Positions 15,680 to 32,631 of a stretch of 64,000 nt of DNA are shown piece after piece. The DNA is from Comamonas serinivorans. Lineage in GTDB: Bacteria; Pseudomonadota; Gammaproteobacteria; Burkholderiales; Burkholderiaceae_C. How positions within the stretch are numbered: the stretch's first letter is position 1; every line of letters begins with the position of its first letter. The stretch lies in NCBI RefSeq assembly GCF_002158865.1, contig NZ_CP021455.1:4458914-4522913 (forward strand). Direction: 5' to 3'. Both the position numbers and the translations under genes were made by a program. The notes below the pieces were generated by a model. It did not search any database. It worked only from the letters and a program-made list of their open reading frames with translations, and was not told the origin of the DNA.

Positions 15680-16396
15680 TCAATTGTTGCCCACCACCTG
15701 GCGCTTGTTGCGCGAGAGGTCGACACCCAGCTGCTTGAGCTTGCGGTACAGGTGGGTGCGCTCCAAGCCGGTCTTCTCGGCCACACGCGTCATGGAGCCG
15801 CCCTCTTTCGACAGGTGGAACTCGAAATACGCCTTCTCGAACTCATCGCGCGCTTCGCGCAGGGGTTTGTCGAGCTCGAAACTCTGTTGGTCCTGGGGCC
15901 CCAGGTTGGCCGGCAGGGTCGACACCTGGCCGCCGGTCATCGCCTCCTCCACCGTCACCTCGGCACCGCTGGGGCGCGCAGGCACGGGCACCTCGCGCGC
16001 CATGCTGACCTCCGCCACATGACGCGCCAACGCAGCCCGCGCGAGCGATTGCTCCACGGCCTTGAGCAGCTTCTGCAGGGTGATCGGCTTTTCGAGGAAG
16101 GATTGGGCCCCGATGCGGGTGGCTTCGACGGCTGTGTCGATCGTGGCATGCCCGCTCATCATGATGACGGGCATGTCGAGCTGACCGGTTGACGCCCACT
16201 CCTTGAGCAGGGTCACCCCATCGGTGTCCGGCATCCAGATGTCGAGCAGGACCAGATCGGGCCGCGAGGCATTGCGCAAGGCACGGGCTTCCGCCGCGTT
16301 CTCGGCGAGGTCCACATGATGTCCTTCATCGTTGAGGATTTCGGACAGCAGATCTCGAATACCTAGTTCATCGTCGACGACAAGAATGTTTGCCAT
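15680..16396 (-). CDS. NtrX-like response regulator without AAA+ domain
   Basis: A 238-residue cytoplasmic response regulator. A receiver domain fills residues 1-120, with acidic DD at 8-9, phospho-acceptor Asp52 in LVLLDIWMPD, and the conserved Lys in FLEKPI. About 70 residues of linker follow, then a Fis-type HTH at the C-terminus (MTRVAEKTGLERTHLYRKLKQLGVDL). The C-terminal helix is the one found in NtrX, but the sigma-54 AAA+ domain, normally about 230 residues in the middle, is absent with no frame break. The ATG at 16396 starts MANILVVDDE. It lies 39 nt downstream of the ntrY stop and should be its partner. Confidence 0.88.
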   Translation of the reverse strand: MANILVVDDELGIRDLLSEILNDEGHHVDLAENAAEARALRNASRPDLVLLDIWMPDTDGVTLLKEWASTGQLDMPVIMMSGHATIDTAVEATRIGAQSFLEKPITLQKLLKAVEQSLARAALARHVAEVSMAREVPVPARPSGAEVTVEEAMTGGQVSTLPANLGPQDQQSFELDKPLREARDEFEKAYFEFHLSKEGGSMTRVAEKTGLERTHLYRKLKQLGVDLSRNKRQVVGNN

Positions 16397-16435
16397 GTCT
16401 CGCGTTCTTCCTCTCCACATGCCGTCCCTGCGGGC

Positions 16436-18723
16436 TCATGAGACAGCTTCTGATTGGGGGCCCGGGATGTTGAATGATAACGACACTTGTGCGCCAGCGA
16501 CGGTGCCGTTGTTCACACGATTGCCCAGATCGATTTGCGCACCGTGCTCTTCTGCTATCTTTTTTACGACAGCCAGCCCCAAACCGGTGCCTTTGTCCTT
16601 GGTGGTCACATAGGGCTCGAAGGCCCGTTTGAGGATCATGTCACTGAACCCCGGCCCTGTGTCGACGATGCTCAGGCGCACGCGGCGGGCGTTCTCCAGC
16701 CACTGGGTGCGCACCGTCACGGTGGGCATGTCCTCGTGGCTGCCCGGGGCCTCGCACGCGTCGAGCGCGTTCTGGATGAGGTTGTGCACCACCTGGCGCA
16801 GCTGCATGGCATCGCCCAGGATGTCGGGGCAGCGCTCATCGAGTTCGCACACCAGGTGCACCTGGTGGCGCGGCATCGGGCCTTCGAAGTCATACATGTG
16901 CATGATGTCGGTCAGCAGCGCGTTGAGGTTGATGGGGTGCAGCTGCGCCGCAGGCAGGCGGGCGTAATCGCGGAACTCGTTCACCAGGCGCTTCATCGCA
17001 TCCACCTGGTCGACGATGGTCTTGACCCCCTTGACCAGCACGGCCTGATCCTGACCCTCCAGCTTGCGCGCCAGCTTGTACTCCAGGCGTTCGGCCGACA
17101 GCTGGATGGGGGTCAGCGGGTTCTTGATCTCATGCGCCAGACGCCGGGCCACCTCGCCCCAGGCCTGCATGCGCTGGGCCGATACCACTTCGCTGATGTC
17201 GTCGAACACCAGCAGCCGCGTGGCATCGGGCAGTACCGCCCCCGCACCACCAGGGTCTGGGCATCGGCGGGCACGCCTTGCTCGTTGTCGCGCAAGGTGA
17301 AGGTGTGCTGCCAATGGTCGAGCAGGTGCTCTTCGCGTCCCGCGTCCAACAGGGCAAACTGCTGCTGCACACCAGCCCCCAGCTCGGCCAGGCCGGCCAG
17401 CTCGGCCAGCGGCTTGTGCATGCTGGCGGCGACCGGCACCCGCAGGATGCGCGTGGCGCCCGGGTTGGCGCTTTGGATGTGGCCCTGCTCGTCCAGCACC
17501 ATCACGCCCGCGGTGATGTTGTCCAGGATGGTCTGCAGGCTGCCGCGGGCCTCGTCCAGCTGGGCCATGCTGCGCGCCACGGCCTCACGGGCGTCGGCCA
17601 GCTGGCGCGTCATGTCGGCAAACGAGCGCGTGAGCCCGCCCATTTCGTCCATGCCATAGAGCATGGGCTTGGGGCGCAGGTCGCCGGCGGCCACCTGGCG
17701 CACCCCGTCGGCCAGCATGAGCAAGGGCGTCGCCAGCTGCTTGCCAAAGAAGGCCGCAAACAGCAGCGCACCGAACACCGCCAGGAACAGCGCCAAGGTC
17801 AAGGTACCGATGTACATGCGCTTGAGACCTTCACGGCTCAACGCACGCTCTTGATACTCCCGATTGGCCTCTTGCACCGCAATCGCGTTCTGCACCAGGG
17901 TCTTGGGCAAGGGCTGGACCACCTCCAGAAAGCGGTTGTCCACGGCCAGGCCCAGGCCCGAGCCGCTCACCACCGCCACGGCGCGGACGGTTGCCGGTGC
18001 GCCGTCCGGCTGCATGCCCCATTCGTCCACGCCTTCGACCTGCGTCACCACGTTGGCGGCCCGCGCACTGCGCAGCAGGTTCGCGCTGGGGCGCGTCCGG
18101 CTGATCTGGTAGCGCTGCTCGCCGGTGCTGGCCAGCAGCTGGCCGTTGGCCGACCACAGGGCCACCTCGGTGGCGCCCAGTTGATCGCGGATGCGCTCCA
18201 GCTCGACCCCCGCGGCGGCGTCCGGGGTGTCGTTCAGCCCGCGCGCCACGCCCCGCACCTGGCTGGCGAACTCCCCGGCCAGCGCATCCAGCGTGGCCGA
18301 GCCCAGGTTCACGCCCGCCGTCAGGGCGCCCTCCACCTTCACATCGAACCAGTTTTCAATCGAGCGCGCCACGAACTGGTAGGACACCAAATAGATCAGC
18401 AGCCCCGGCACCACGCTGGCCAGGCCAAAGATCATGGCGAACCGGATCAGCAAGCGGCTGCCGAACTTGCCCCGCCGCTGCCGCAGCCGCAGCCGCCACA
18501 CGCCCCAGACGATGGCCAGTGCCAGCACGGTGGCCACCACCACATTGAGCACGAACAACCGTTCGTAGTTGCGCTCGTAAAAATCGCCGCTGCCGGTGGC
18601 CTGGGTCAACAGGAACAGCAGGACCAGGCCCACCGCCAGGCAGATCACGGCGATGCCACCAGCCGTGGCCTTGCGCAACTTGCGGCGCACACTGGGCGGT
18701 TGGGGCTCGGCGGTGTCGCTCAT
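16436..18723 (-). pseudogene. ntrY: NtrY-type sensor histidine kinase, frameshifted in a homopolymer
   Basis: The gene encodes a membrane histidine kinase: N-terminal transmembrane segments, an extracytoplasmic region, a further membrane segment (near LTLALFLAVFGALLFAAFFGKQLATPL), a HAMP segment, a PAS domain (LDNITAGVMVLDEQGHIQSANPGAT) and a kinase core (HEIKNPLTPIQLSAERLEYKL, then NLIQNALDAC and DTGPGFS...GTGLGLAVVKK). The frame breaks between TLVVRG and LPDATRLLVFDDISEVVSAQ at a run of five C (17239-17243, plus strand). One more base there would restore a continuous reading. It is either a sequencing error, a phase-variable site or a true inactivation. Both halves look otherwise intact, and the gene sits directly upstream of its NtrX-like partner. 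Confidence 0.85.
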
Positions 18724-19349
18724 GGCGTTCGCGGCGGCACAGGGTCCACACGGAAGGTGGACAAGGCCCAGTCGGCATTGCCCGATTGGCCGATGACGAA
18801 CGGTCGGGGCAACTGCTTGGCGTCGATGTCGAAGCTGAACTGCACCTCATGCCCATCCAGCTTGCCCAGGTGCTCGGCATCGGCAATCTGCCAGTGGGCA
18901 AAGCGGCCCATGGCGGCGACGGCGGCATCCAGCGACTCGAAGTACTGACTCAGGGACACCCCCAGCCCCGACGTGGCCAGCGGCGACGACGACGCATTCA
19001 CCCGCCAGCGGCGGGTCAGCGGCTGGTAGACCAGGCGCATGTGCCGACTGGCTTGTGCCAGCACGGCATCGCGCCAGTACCAGCGCTCTTTCACCACCTG
19101 GACCGAGGCCACGAAATACAGCGGCACGCCCTTGTTCAGGGCCTCCTGCATGGCATGCGACACCGTGATCGCCAGCTGGGCCGTGAGGTAAAGGCCATCG
19201 CTCTCGTTCGTCAACTGGTATTCGGACACCTGGATGCTGCTGGGCTGCGCGCCGACGTCCACGGCCAGCAGCAACAAGGCCAGCGCCAGGCCCCAGGGCG
19301 CCAAAACGGCGCGCACCACGTCACGCCAGCCGCTTGTGCAGGCGTGCAT
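18720..19349 (-). CDS. DUF4390 domain-containing exported protein
   Basis: About 209 residues, with a hydrophobic N-terminal segment (VLAPWGLALALLLLAVDVGAQP) that looks like a signal peptide, followed by a beta-rich DUF4390-type domain (IQVSEYQLTNESDGLYLTAQL, VVKERWYWRDAVLAQASRHMRLVYQPLTRRWRV). The family is found in Burkholderiales between rsmB and ntrY, exactly as here, and its function is not known. The stop overlaps the ntrY ATG in ATGA, and the N-terminus overlaps the rsmB 3' end. The start is uncertain: ATG at 19361 or 19349, or a GTG further in; none has a clear ribosome binding site. Confidence 0.82.
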   Translation of the reverse strand: MHACTSGWRDVVRAVLAPWGLALALLLLAVDVGAQPSSIQVSEYQLTNESDGLYLTAQLAITVSHAMQEALNKGVPLYFVASVQVVKERWYWRDAVLAQASRHMRLVYQPLTRRWRVNASSSPLATSGLGVSLSQYFESLDAAVAAMGRFAHWQIADAEHLGKLDGHEVQFSFDIDAKQLPRPFVIGQSGNADWALSTFRVDPVPPRTP

Positions 19350-20649
19350 AAAAGAAGCCATCGTGTTCACGGATCGAATTTTCGCCTGCGTCGGACGCGC
19401 TGGCTGACACCCCCGGCAGCAAATGCCCAGGGGCAGCGCAGGCCTGCGCATCGCTGTGGCGCTGAAGGAACAGCCGGATCTGATCCTCGCCCTCGGCCTT
19501 GAACACCGAGCAAGTGGCATACACCAGGGTGCCGCCAGGCCGGAGCACGGGCCACAGGCGCTCGAGCAAATTCCGCTGGGTCTGCACCAGGGCCTCGATG
19601 TCGGCGGCACGGCGCAACCAGGGCACATCCGGGTGGCGCCGCACGATGCCCGAGGCACTGCACGGGGCGTCGAGCAGGATGCCATCGAACGCCTGGCCGT
19701 CCCACCAGCCGGCCACGTCCGCGGCATCGGCGCAGCGCACCTCGGCGTTCAGCTGCAGCCGCGCCAGGTTGTCGTGGATGCGCGGCACCCGCGTGGCCTC
19801 GATCTCCAGCGCCAGCAACTCGGCGTCCGGCGCCACCTCAAGCAGGTGCGCCGTCTTGCCCCCCGGGGCGGCGCAGGCGTCCAGCAGGCGCAGGGGTTGC
19901 CGGGCGTTCAGCCCTTGCATCAACAGCGGGGCGGCCAGCTGGGCCGCGAGGTCCTGCACCGAAAACCACCCATCGGCGTACCCAGGCAGCTGGGTCACGG
20001 GCAGCGACCGGGCGAGCCGCACGCCCGCCTCACCCACGGGCTGCGCCGCCACACCGGCGGCAGCCAAGGCGTCAAGAAAAGCTGGGCGGTCGATGCGCAA
20101 GCGATTCACGCGCAGCACCAGTGGCGCGGCTTGCTGGCTGGCTTGCAGCACCGCCTGCCAATCCTGCGGATGGTCGCGGCGCACGCGCGCCACCCACCAC
20201 GCCGGGTGATTCCATTGCGCCACCTCGTCCAGCTCGGCCAGCAGCTGCTCGCGCTCGCGCAAAAAGCGGCGCAGGCAGGCGTTGACGAAGCCCGCCTGTT
20301 TGCGCATGCCGGCGTGCCGCTGCGCAGCGGTCACCGCCTGGTCGACCAGCACGTGGTCGGCATAGGCGGGCGTGGCTTGCAGCAGCAAGGCCAGGGCCGT
20401 GATCAACAGGCCGGCCAGCGCCTCGGGCGGCTTGCGAGCGGCCAATCGGTTCAGCACCGCCTGCGCCCGGCCATGCTGGCGCATGGCCTGAAAGCTGAGT
20501 GCCTGCACGCCGCTGCGCAGCTCGGACGGCACGGTCGCCAACGCCGCGGTCAGCGAACGGCCTTTGCGCACGTCGCACACCACCAGCTGCGTGGCCTGCA
20601 GCAGGCGCCACAGGGGCGGCCCGAGGTCGGAAGGGCTCGCGGCGCTCAT
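19321..20649 (-). CDS. rsmB: 16S rRNA (cytosine-967-C5)-methyltransferase
   Basis: A 442-residue RsmB (Sun/Fmu). An N-terminal NusB-like helical domain (about residues 1-150) precedes the Rossmann methyltransferase domain. SAM-binding motif I is LLDACAAPGGKTAHLLE (near residue 247). The two cysteines used in m5C chemistry are in LLDAPCSASGIVRRHPDV and VYATCSVFKAEGEDQI, and the C-terminus has the usual DGFFYARLHK. Its start overlaps the stop of the LemA-like gene in ATGA, so it belongs to the minus-strand operon leading to ntrYX. Confidence 0.96.
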   Translation of the reverse strand: MSAASPSDLGPPLWRLLQATQLVVCDVRKGRSLTAALATVPSELRSGVQALSFQAMRQHGRAQAVLNRLAARKPPEALAGLLITALALLLQATPAYADHVLVDQAVTAAQRHAGMRKQAGFVNACLRRFLREREQLLAELDEVAQWNHPAWWVARVRRDHPQDWQAVLQASQQAAPLVLRVNRLRIDRPAFLDALAAAGVAAQPVGEAGVRLARSLPVTQLPGYADGWFSVQDLAAQLAAPLLMQGLNARQPLRLLDACAAPGGKTAHLLEVAPDAELLALEIEATRVPRIHDNLARLQLNAEVRCADAADVAGWWDGQAFDGILLDAPCSASGIVRRHPDVPWLRRAADIEALVQTQRNLLERLWPVLRPGGTLVYATCSVFKAEGEDQIRLFLQRHSDAQACAAPGHLLPGVSASASDAGENSIREHDGFFYARLHKRLA

Positions 20650-21293
20650 GGCGTGTGGCGCAGGCCGGCCAACGGGCCTGCGGGACGAAAGCCGAGGAAG
20701 CGCGCCAGCACCAGGGCCGGCAGGCGCGTGATGGCGAGGTTGTGCCGAGTCACCTCGGCGTTGAAGTCCTGAATCGCCGAGCCCAGCTTGAGCTCGAGCT
20801 GGGCCCTGCCCATCACGTCGTCGGGTATCCCCATGGTGGCGTTTGAAGTGTCATCGGCCAGCGCCGATGCGGGGTTGACATCGAGGCGATCGAGGGCTTG
20901 CTCGAACACCTGGTAAGCGGTGGACAGCATGGCCATGGCATCGGCGTCCAGCGGATGGCTGCGCGCATGCACCAGGGCCGCGTCCAGCTGCCGGGCCGCC
21001 GCCTGGCCGCTGCGCCAGGCCTGGTCCTGCAGGTCGTGCAGCTCGTCGAACAAGGGCGGTTGAACCGGCAACGGGTCGGGCGTCCCGTCCGCCGCAGCCT
21101 CGCCGGGCGTCGCAGCGGGCAACTCGGGCGACTGGGCCAGGGCCCACCCCACCTCATCCCGCATGGCCTGCTCCACGGCGGCCAGCGCGCTGACCACGGC
21201 GGCACGCAGCCGAACCAGGCGGTTGTAAGCCCCCAAGGCCCAGCAGATCAGGGCCAGCACCGCCAGCCAGGCAACGAGGGTCTGCATCGACAT
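20646..21293 (-). CDS. LemA family protein
   Basis: About 215 residues. One N-terminal transmembrane segment (TLVAWLAVLALICWALGAYN) is followed by a long helical domain with the family signature YNRLVRLRAAVVSALAAVEQAM and, near the C-terminus, FNAEVTRHNLAITRLPALVLARFLGFRPA. LemA proteins are membrane-anchored with the helical part outside the cytoplasm; their role is poorly known. The insert between the first and second helices is longer and richer in Pro/Ala than usual. Start ATG at 21293 (or 21287, two codons in). First gene of the rsmB-ntrYX operon. Confidence 0.78.
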   Translation of the reverse strand: MSMQTLVAWLAVLALICWALGAYNRLVRLRAAVVSALAAVEQAMRDEVGWALAQSPELPAATPGEAAADGTPDPLPVQPPLFDELHDLQDQAWRSGQAAARQLDAALVHARSHPLDADAMAMLSTAYQVFEQALDRLDVNPASALADDTSNATMGIPDDVMGRAQLELKLGSAIQDFNAEVTRHNLAITRLPALVLARFLGFRPAGPLAGLRHTP

Positions 21294-21328
21294 GGGCAAA
21301 TTATGGTCTGTCGCCGGGCGCAAAACGC

Positions 21329-21360
21329 AAAAACCCCTCACCGGATACCGGCAAGGGGTT
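21329..21360 (-). terminator. Rho-independent terminator of the rpoBC operon
   Basis: On the minus strand AACCCCTTGCCGG...CCGGTGAGGGG forms a stem followed by five T (plus-strand A run at 21329-21333). It stands about 100 nt behind rpoC, on the far side of dyad element copy 6, and overlaps the upstream region of the LemA-like gene. Confidence 0.82.
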
Positions 21361-21388
21361 GATGGGCGATGAACCGTTGTCGAGATGA

Positions 21389-21440
21389 GCAGTATGGACC
21401 AGCTGCCGTTAAAGATTCAACGGCAATCAGCCCATACTCC
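21389..21440. repeat. 52-bp dyad element, copy 6
   Basis: Left block GCAGTAT, inner CTGCCGTT / AACGGCAA, right block ATACTCC. It lies 17 nt behind the rpoC stop and ahead of the operon's intrinsic terminator, so it is inside the rpoC 3' UTR. Confidence 0.93.
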
Positions 21441-21457
21441 CGTCATTCAACCGATCA

Positions 21458-25684
<4,227 letters not shown>

Positions 25685-25717
25685 GTGACTCTTTCCGTTT
25701 CAGTGTTTCTTATTACA

Positions 25718-25769
25718 GGGGTATCAGGCTATTCCCGTTTGTTTTCAATCGGGAATCAGCCCATACCCC
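25718..25769. repeat. 52-bp dyad element, copy 7 (rpoB-rpoC gap)
   Basis: Left block GGGGTAT, inner ATTCCCG / CGGGAAT, right block ATACCCC. It occupies most of the 94-nt rpoB-rpoC gap, 9 nt behind the rpoB stop. Position 17/36 is C-G here where most copies have G-C, a compensatory change that keeps the stem. Confidence 0.95.
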
Positions 25770-25778
25770 CTGCATGGA

Positions 25779-29891
<4,113 letters not shown>

Positions 29892-30108
29892 GAATTCTCC
29901 GGGCAAGTCAGGGACCCTGAATCTTTGGCGACTGGATGGAAAGCACGGGGCCCAGTGCTTTCGACCTTGGCGGCTGGCCACTACCAGCCATGGCGGACGG
30001 TCACGCGTTGCACGCGACCCGAACCAAGTGGGCTTCTGCAGTCGGGATCAGAAGACACATGCAAGCAACCCCGGGGCGGTGCTGCTTGCATCTGCACTCT
30101 GAAAGCGC

Positions 30109-30133
30109 AAAAAGGCTGGTGCAATCACCAGCC
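30109..30133 (-). terminator. Attenuator hairpin between rplL and rpoB
   Basis: On the minus strand GGCTGGT...ACCAGCC is a perfect 7-bp stem followed by five T. It lies in the rplL-rpoB spacer, where E. coli has a well-known partial terminator that sets the ratio of ribosomal protein to polymerase expression. A similar role is inferred. Confidence 0.8.
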
Positions 30134-30142
30134 CGCAAACCT

Positions 30143-30174
30143 TGCACATGCGCTGGCAAGCCAACGCATGTGCA
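30143..30174 (-). promoter_or_regulatory. Hairpin in the rplL-rpoB spacer, possible RNase processing site
   Basis: TGCACATGCG and CGCATGTGCA form a perfect 10-bp stem with a 12-nt loop, 7 nt behind the rplL stop and just before the attenuator. E. coli has an RNase III processing stem at the same place; equivalence is inferred from position and shape. Confidence 0.55.
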
Positions 30175-30180
30175 GTCGAT

Positions 30181-30555
30181 TTACTTGAGTTCAACCTTGG
30201 CGCCGGCTTCTTCCAGCTTCTTCTTGGCGGCTTCGGCGTCAGCCTTGGACACGCCTTCCTTGACGTTCTTCGGAGCGCCGTCCACCAGGTCCTTGGCTTC
30301 CTTCAGGCCCAGGCCGGTGATTTCGCGCACGGCCTTGATGACCGACACCTTGTTGGCACCGGCTTCAGCCAGCACCACGTTGAATTCGGTCTGCTCAGCA
30401 GCAGCGGCAGCACCAGCGCCGGCAGCAGCTGCAGGAGCGGCCATGGCGGCAGCGCTCACGCCGAACTTTTCTTCGATGGCCGAGACCAGGTCGTTCAGCT
30501 CCATCACGGTCATGCTGTCGAGTGCGGTCAGGAATGCGTCTTTGTCGAATGCCAT
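30181..30555 (-). CDS. rplL: 50S ribosomal protein L7/L12
   Basis: A 124-residue stalk protein: an N-terminal dimerisation domain (MAFDKDAFLTALDSMTVMELNDLVSAIEEKFGVSA), an Ala-rich flexible hinge, and a C-terminal factor-binding domain (EFNVVLAEAGANKVSVIKAVREITGLGLKEAKDLVDGAPK). It follows rplJ by 48 nt in the same operon. Confidence 0.99.
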   Translation of the reverse strand: MAFDKDAFLTALDSMTVMELNDLVSAIEEKFGVSAAAMAAPAAAAGAGAAAAAEQTEFNVVLAEAGANKVSVIKAVREITGLGLKEAKDLVDGAPKNVKEGVSKADAEAAKKKLEEAGAKVELK

Positions 30556-30603
30556 TTTGATTACCCTAATACTTGAAAATGTTGAATGACTTCTGGAATG
30601 CGA

Positions 30604-31110
30604 TCAGGCAGCGGCGACTTCGCCTTCGCCCTTCTTCGCGGCCAGGGCGCCCAGCACAACGGCCGTGCGCGAGATGGGGGACTTGAGCAGGCCGCACAGT
30701 TGCGCGAGCAGCACTTCCTTCGTGGGAATGCTGGCCAGCTTCTTGACGCCATCCGCGTCCAGGGCCTTGCCGCCATACACGCCGGAGCGAATCACCAACT
30801 TGTCGTTGGTCTTCGCGAAGTCGGCCACCACACGGGCGGCGGCGACGGCGTCTTCCGAAAAGCCATAGATCAAGGGACCGGTCATTTGGTCCACCGCGAC
30901 TTCAAAGCTGCTGCCTGCCACGGCACGGCGAGCCAGCGTGTTCTTCAACACGCTGAGCGACACGCCATTGCCACGGGCTTCAGAGCGCAGCTTGGTCATG
31001 TCAGCCACGGTGATGCCGCGGTATTCGGCCAACACCAGGGTCTGACTCTTCGCGGCCAGAGCGGTCACTTCACCAATGACCGCTTCTTTTTCACTGCGAT
31101 TGAGACTCAA
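30604..31110 (-). CDS. rplJ: 50S ribosomal protein L10
   Basis: A 168-residue L10, the stalk base that anchors L7/L12 dimers. It begins MSLNRSEKEAVIGEV and carries the YRGITVADMTKLRSEARGNGVSLSVLKNTLARRA core. In other bacteria the L10-L7/L12 complex represses its own mRNA by binding the leader upstream. Confidence 0.99.
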   Translation of the reverse strand: MSLNRSEKEAVIGEVTALAAKSQTLVLAEYRGITVADMTKLRSEARGNGVSLSVLKNTLARRAVAGSSFEVAVDQMTGPLIYGFSEDAVAAARVVADFAKTNDKLVIRSGVYGGKALDADGVKKLASIPTKEVLLAQLCGLLKSPISRTAVVLGALAAKKGEGEVAAA

Positions 31111-31353
31111 GGTCTACTCCTTACAAAGTGCACCAGGCAAGCCCGATGCACGCCTTCATTGCAGCGACCAACCGTTTGGGAACATGACATTCCTTTGCAG
31201 CGGGTTCGCCATCTACGCTGGGGGCCACCGCCGTGAGGCGGGCGCATTAAGCCGTGCGGCACCAGCGGTCTTGGATGGCCCGGCAGGGCTTTCGCCCCAC
31301 CGGCCCACCACCGTGCCTCAGCTCACCTCAGGTGAACCGAGAGCAGGATTTCT
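31111..31353 (-). promoter_or_regulatory. Leader of rplJ, probable L10 autoregulation RNA
   Basis: The 243-nt space between rplA and rplJ is GC-rich and structured and contains no gene. Position and length match the translational-feedback leader bound by L10-L7/L12 in other bacteria. The exact secondary structure was not derived here. Confidence 0.55.
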
Positions 31354-32049
31354 TCAAGCCGAGATGCTTTGCGTGTCGACGCGAACGCCCACACCCATGG
31401 TGCTCGACACCGCGACCTTGCGCAGGTAGACACCCTTGCTCGATGCCGGCTTGGCCTTGTTCAAGGCTTCGATCAGGGCCACGAGGTTGCCTTGCAGCTT
31501 GTCCGATTCGAACGAGCGGCGGCCGATGGTGCCGTGGATGATGCCGGCCTTGTCGACGCGGAACTGCACCTGACCGGCCTTGGCGTTCTTCACGGCCGTG
31601 GCCACGTCGGGCGTCACGGTGCCGACCTTGGGGTTGGGCATCAGGCCGCGCGGGCCCAGGATCTGGCCCAGCGTACCGACGACGCGCATGGCGTCCGGTG
31701 CGGCGATGACCACGTCGAAGGGCATGTCACCGGCCTTGACCTGAGCGGCCAGGTCGTCCATGCCGACGATGTCGGCGCCAGCGGCCTTGGCTTCTTCAGC
31801 CTTGGCACCCTGGGCGAACACGGCCACGCGAGCGGTCTTGCCGGTGCCATTGGGCAGCACCACGGCGCCACGCACGACCTGGTCCGACTTCTTCGCGTCC
31901 ACGCCCAGCTGGATGGCCACGTCGATGGATTCATCGAATTTGGCGGTGGCAGCGTCCTTCACGATGGACAGGGCGTCGACCAGCGGATACAGCTTGGTCG
32001 TCTCGACTTTGCCTTGCAGGGCTTTTTGCTTCTTGGTCAGCTTGGCCAT
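31354..32049 (-). CDS. rplA: 50S ribosomal protein L1
   Basis: A 231-residue L1 beginning MAKLTKKQKALQGKVE, with the conserved LGPRGLMPNPKVGTVTPDV motif. It lies immediately after rplK: the rplK stop and the rplA ATG are adjacent, so the two are translationally coupled. L1 also acts as the translational repressor of this pair in other bacteria. Confidence 0.99.
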   Translation of the reverse strand: MAKLTKKQKALQGKVETTKLYPLVDALSIVKDAATAKFDESIDVAIQLGVDAKKSDQVVRGAVVLPNGTGKTARVAVFAQGAKAEEAKAAGADIVGMDDLAAQVKAGDMPFDVVIAAPDAMRVVGTLGQILGPRGLMPNPKVGTVTPDVATAVKNAKAGQVQFRVDKAGIIHGTIGRRSFESDKLQGNLVALIEALNKAKPASSKGVYLRKVAVSSTMGVGVRVDTQSISA

Positions 32050-32481
32050 TTACACGCCCTCCACATTCACGCCCATGGAACGAGCCGAACCCGCGATCGT
32101 GCGGACTGCGGCATCCAGATCGGCGGCCGTCATGTCCTTCATCTTGGTCTTGGCGATTTCCTCGAGCTGAGCGCGCGTGATCTTGCCGACCTTGTCGGTG
32201 TTCGGCTTGGCCGAACCCTTGTCCAGCTTGATCGCCTTCTTGATCAGGACGGCGGCAGGCGGCGTCTTGATGACAAAGGTGAAGCTCTTGTCGGCAAATG
32301 CTGTGATCACCACGGGCAGCGGCAGACCGGGTTCCACACCTTGGGTCTGCGCGTTGAACGCCTTGCAGAACTCCATGATGTTCAGACCACGTTGACCCAG
32401 GGCGGGACCAATGGGTGGGGATGGGTTGGCCTTACCAGCTGGCACTTGCAGCTTGATGTAGCCGACGATTTTCTTCGCCAT
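32050..32481 (-). CDS. rplK: 50S ribosomal protein L11
   Basis: A 143-residue L11, part of the GTPase-associated centre. It begins MAKKIVGYIKLQVPAGKANPSPPIGPALGQRGLNIMEFCKAFNAQT, carrying the N-terminal proline-rich thiostrepton-site segment. It follows nusG by about 150 nt, a gap that contains dyad element copy 8. Confidence 0.99.
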   Translation of the reverse strand: MAKKIVGYIKLQVPAGKANPSPPIGPALGQRGLNIMEFCKAFNAQTQGVEPGLPLPVVITAFADKSFTFVIKTPPAAVLIKKAIKLDKGSAKPNTDKVGKITRAQLEEIAKTKMKDMTAADLDAAVRTIAGSARSMGVNVEGV

Positions 32482-32572
32482 GCGATGCTCCTATCGGGTG
32501 CAAACGCCTGCGTCAGCAGGCTCCCCGGCGCGACTCATTCAAGGGCTGAGTCGTGAGGCCCAAACAGATATG

Positions 32573-32624
32573 GGGGTATCAGGCCACTGCCGTCATCATC
32601 ACAACGGCAATCCACCCATACCCC
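32573..32624. repeat. 52-bp dyad element, copy 8 (nusG-rplK gap)
   Basis: Left block GGGGTAT, inner CTGCCGT / ACGGCAA, right block ATACCCC, so the outer seven bases are perfectly complementary. It lies 7 nt behind the nusG stop and upstream of rplK in the same transcription direction. Confidence 0.95.
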
Positions 32625-32631
32625 TCAAAGA

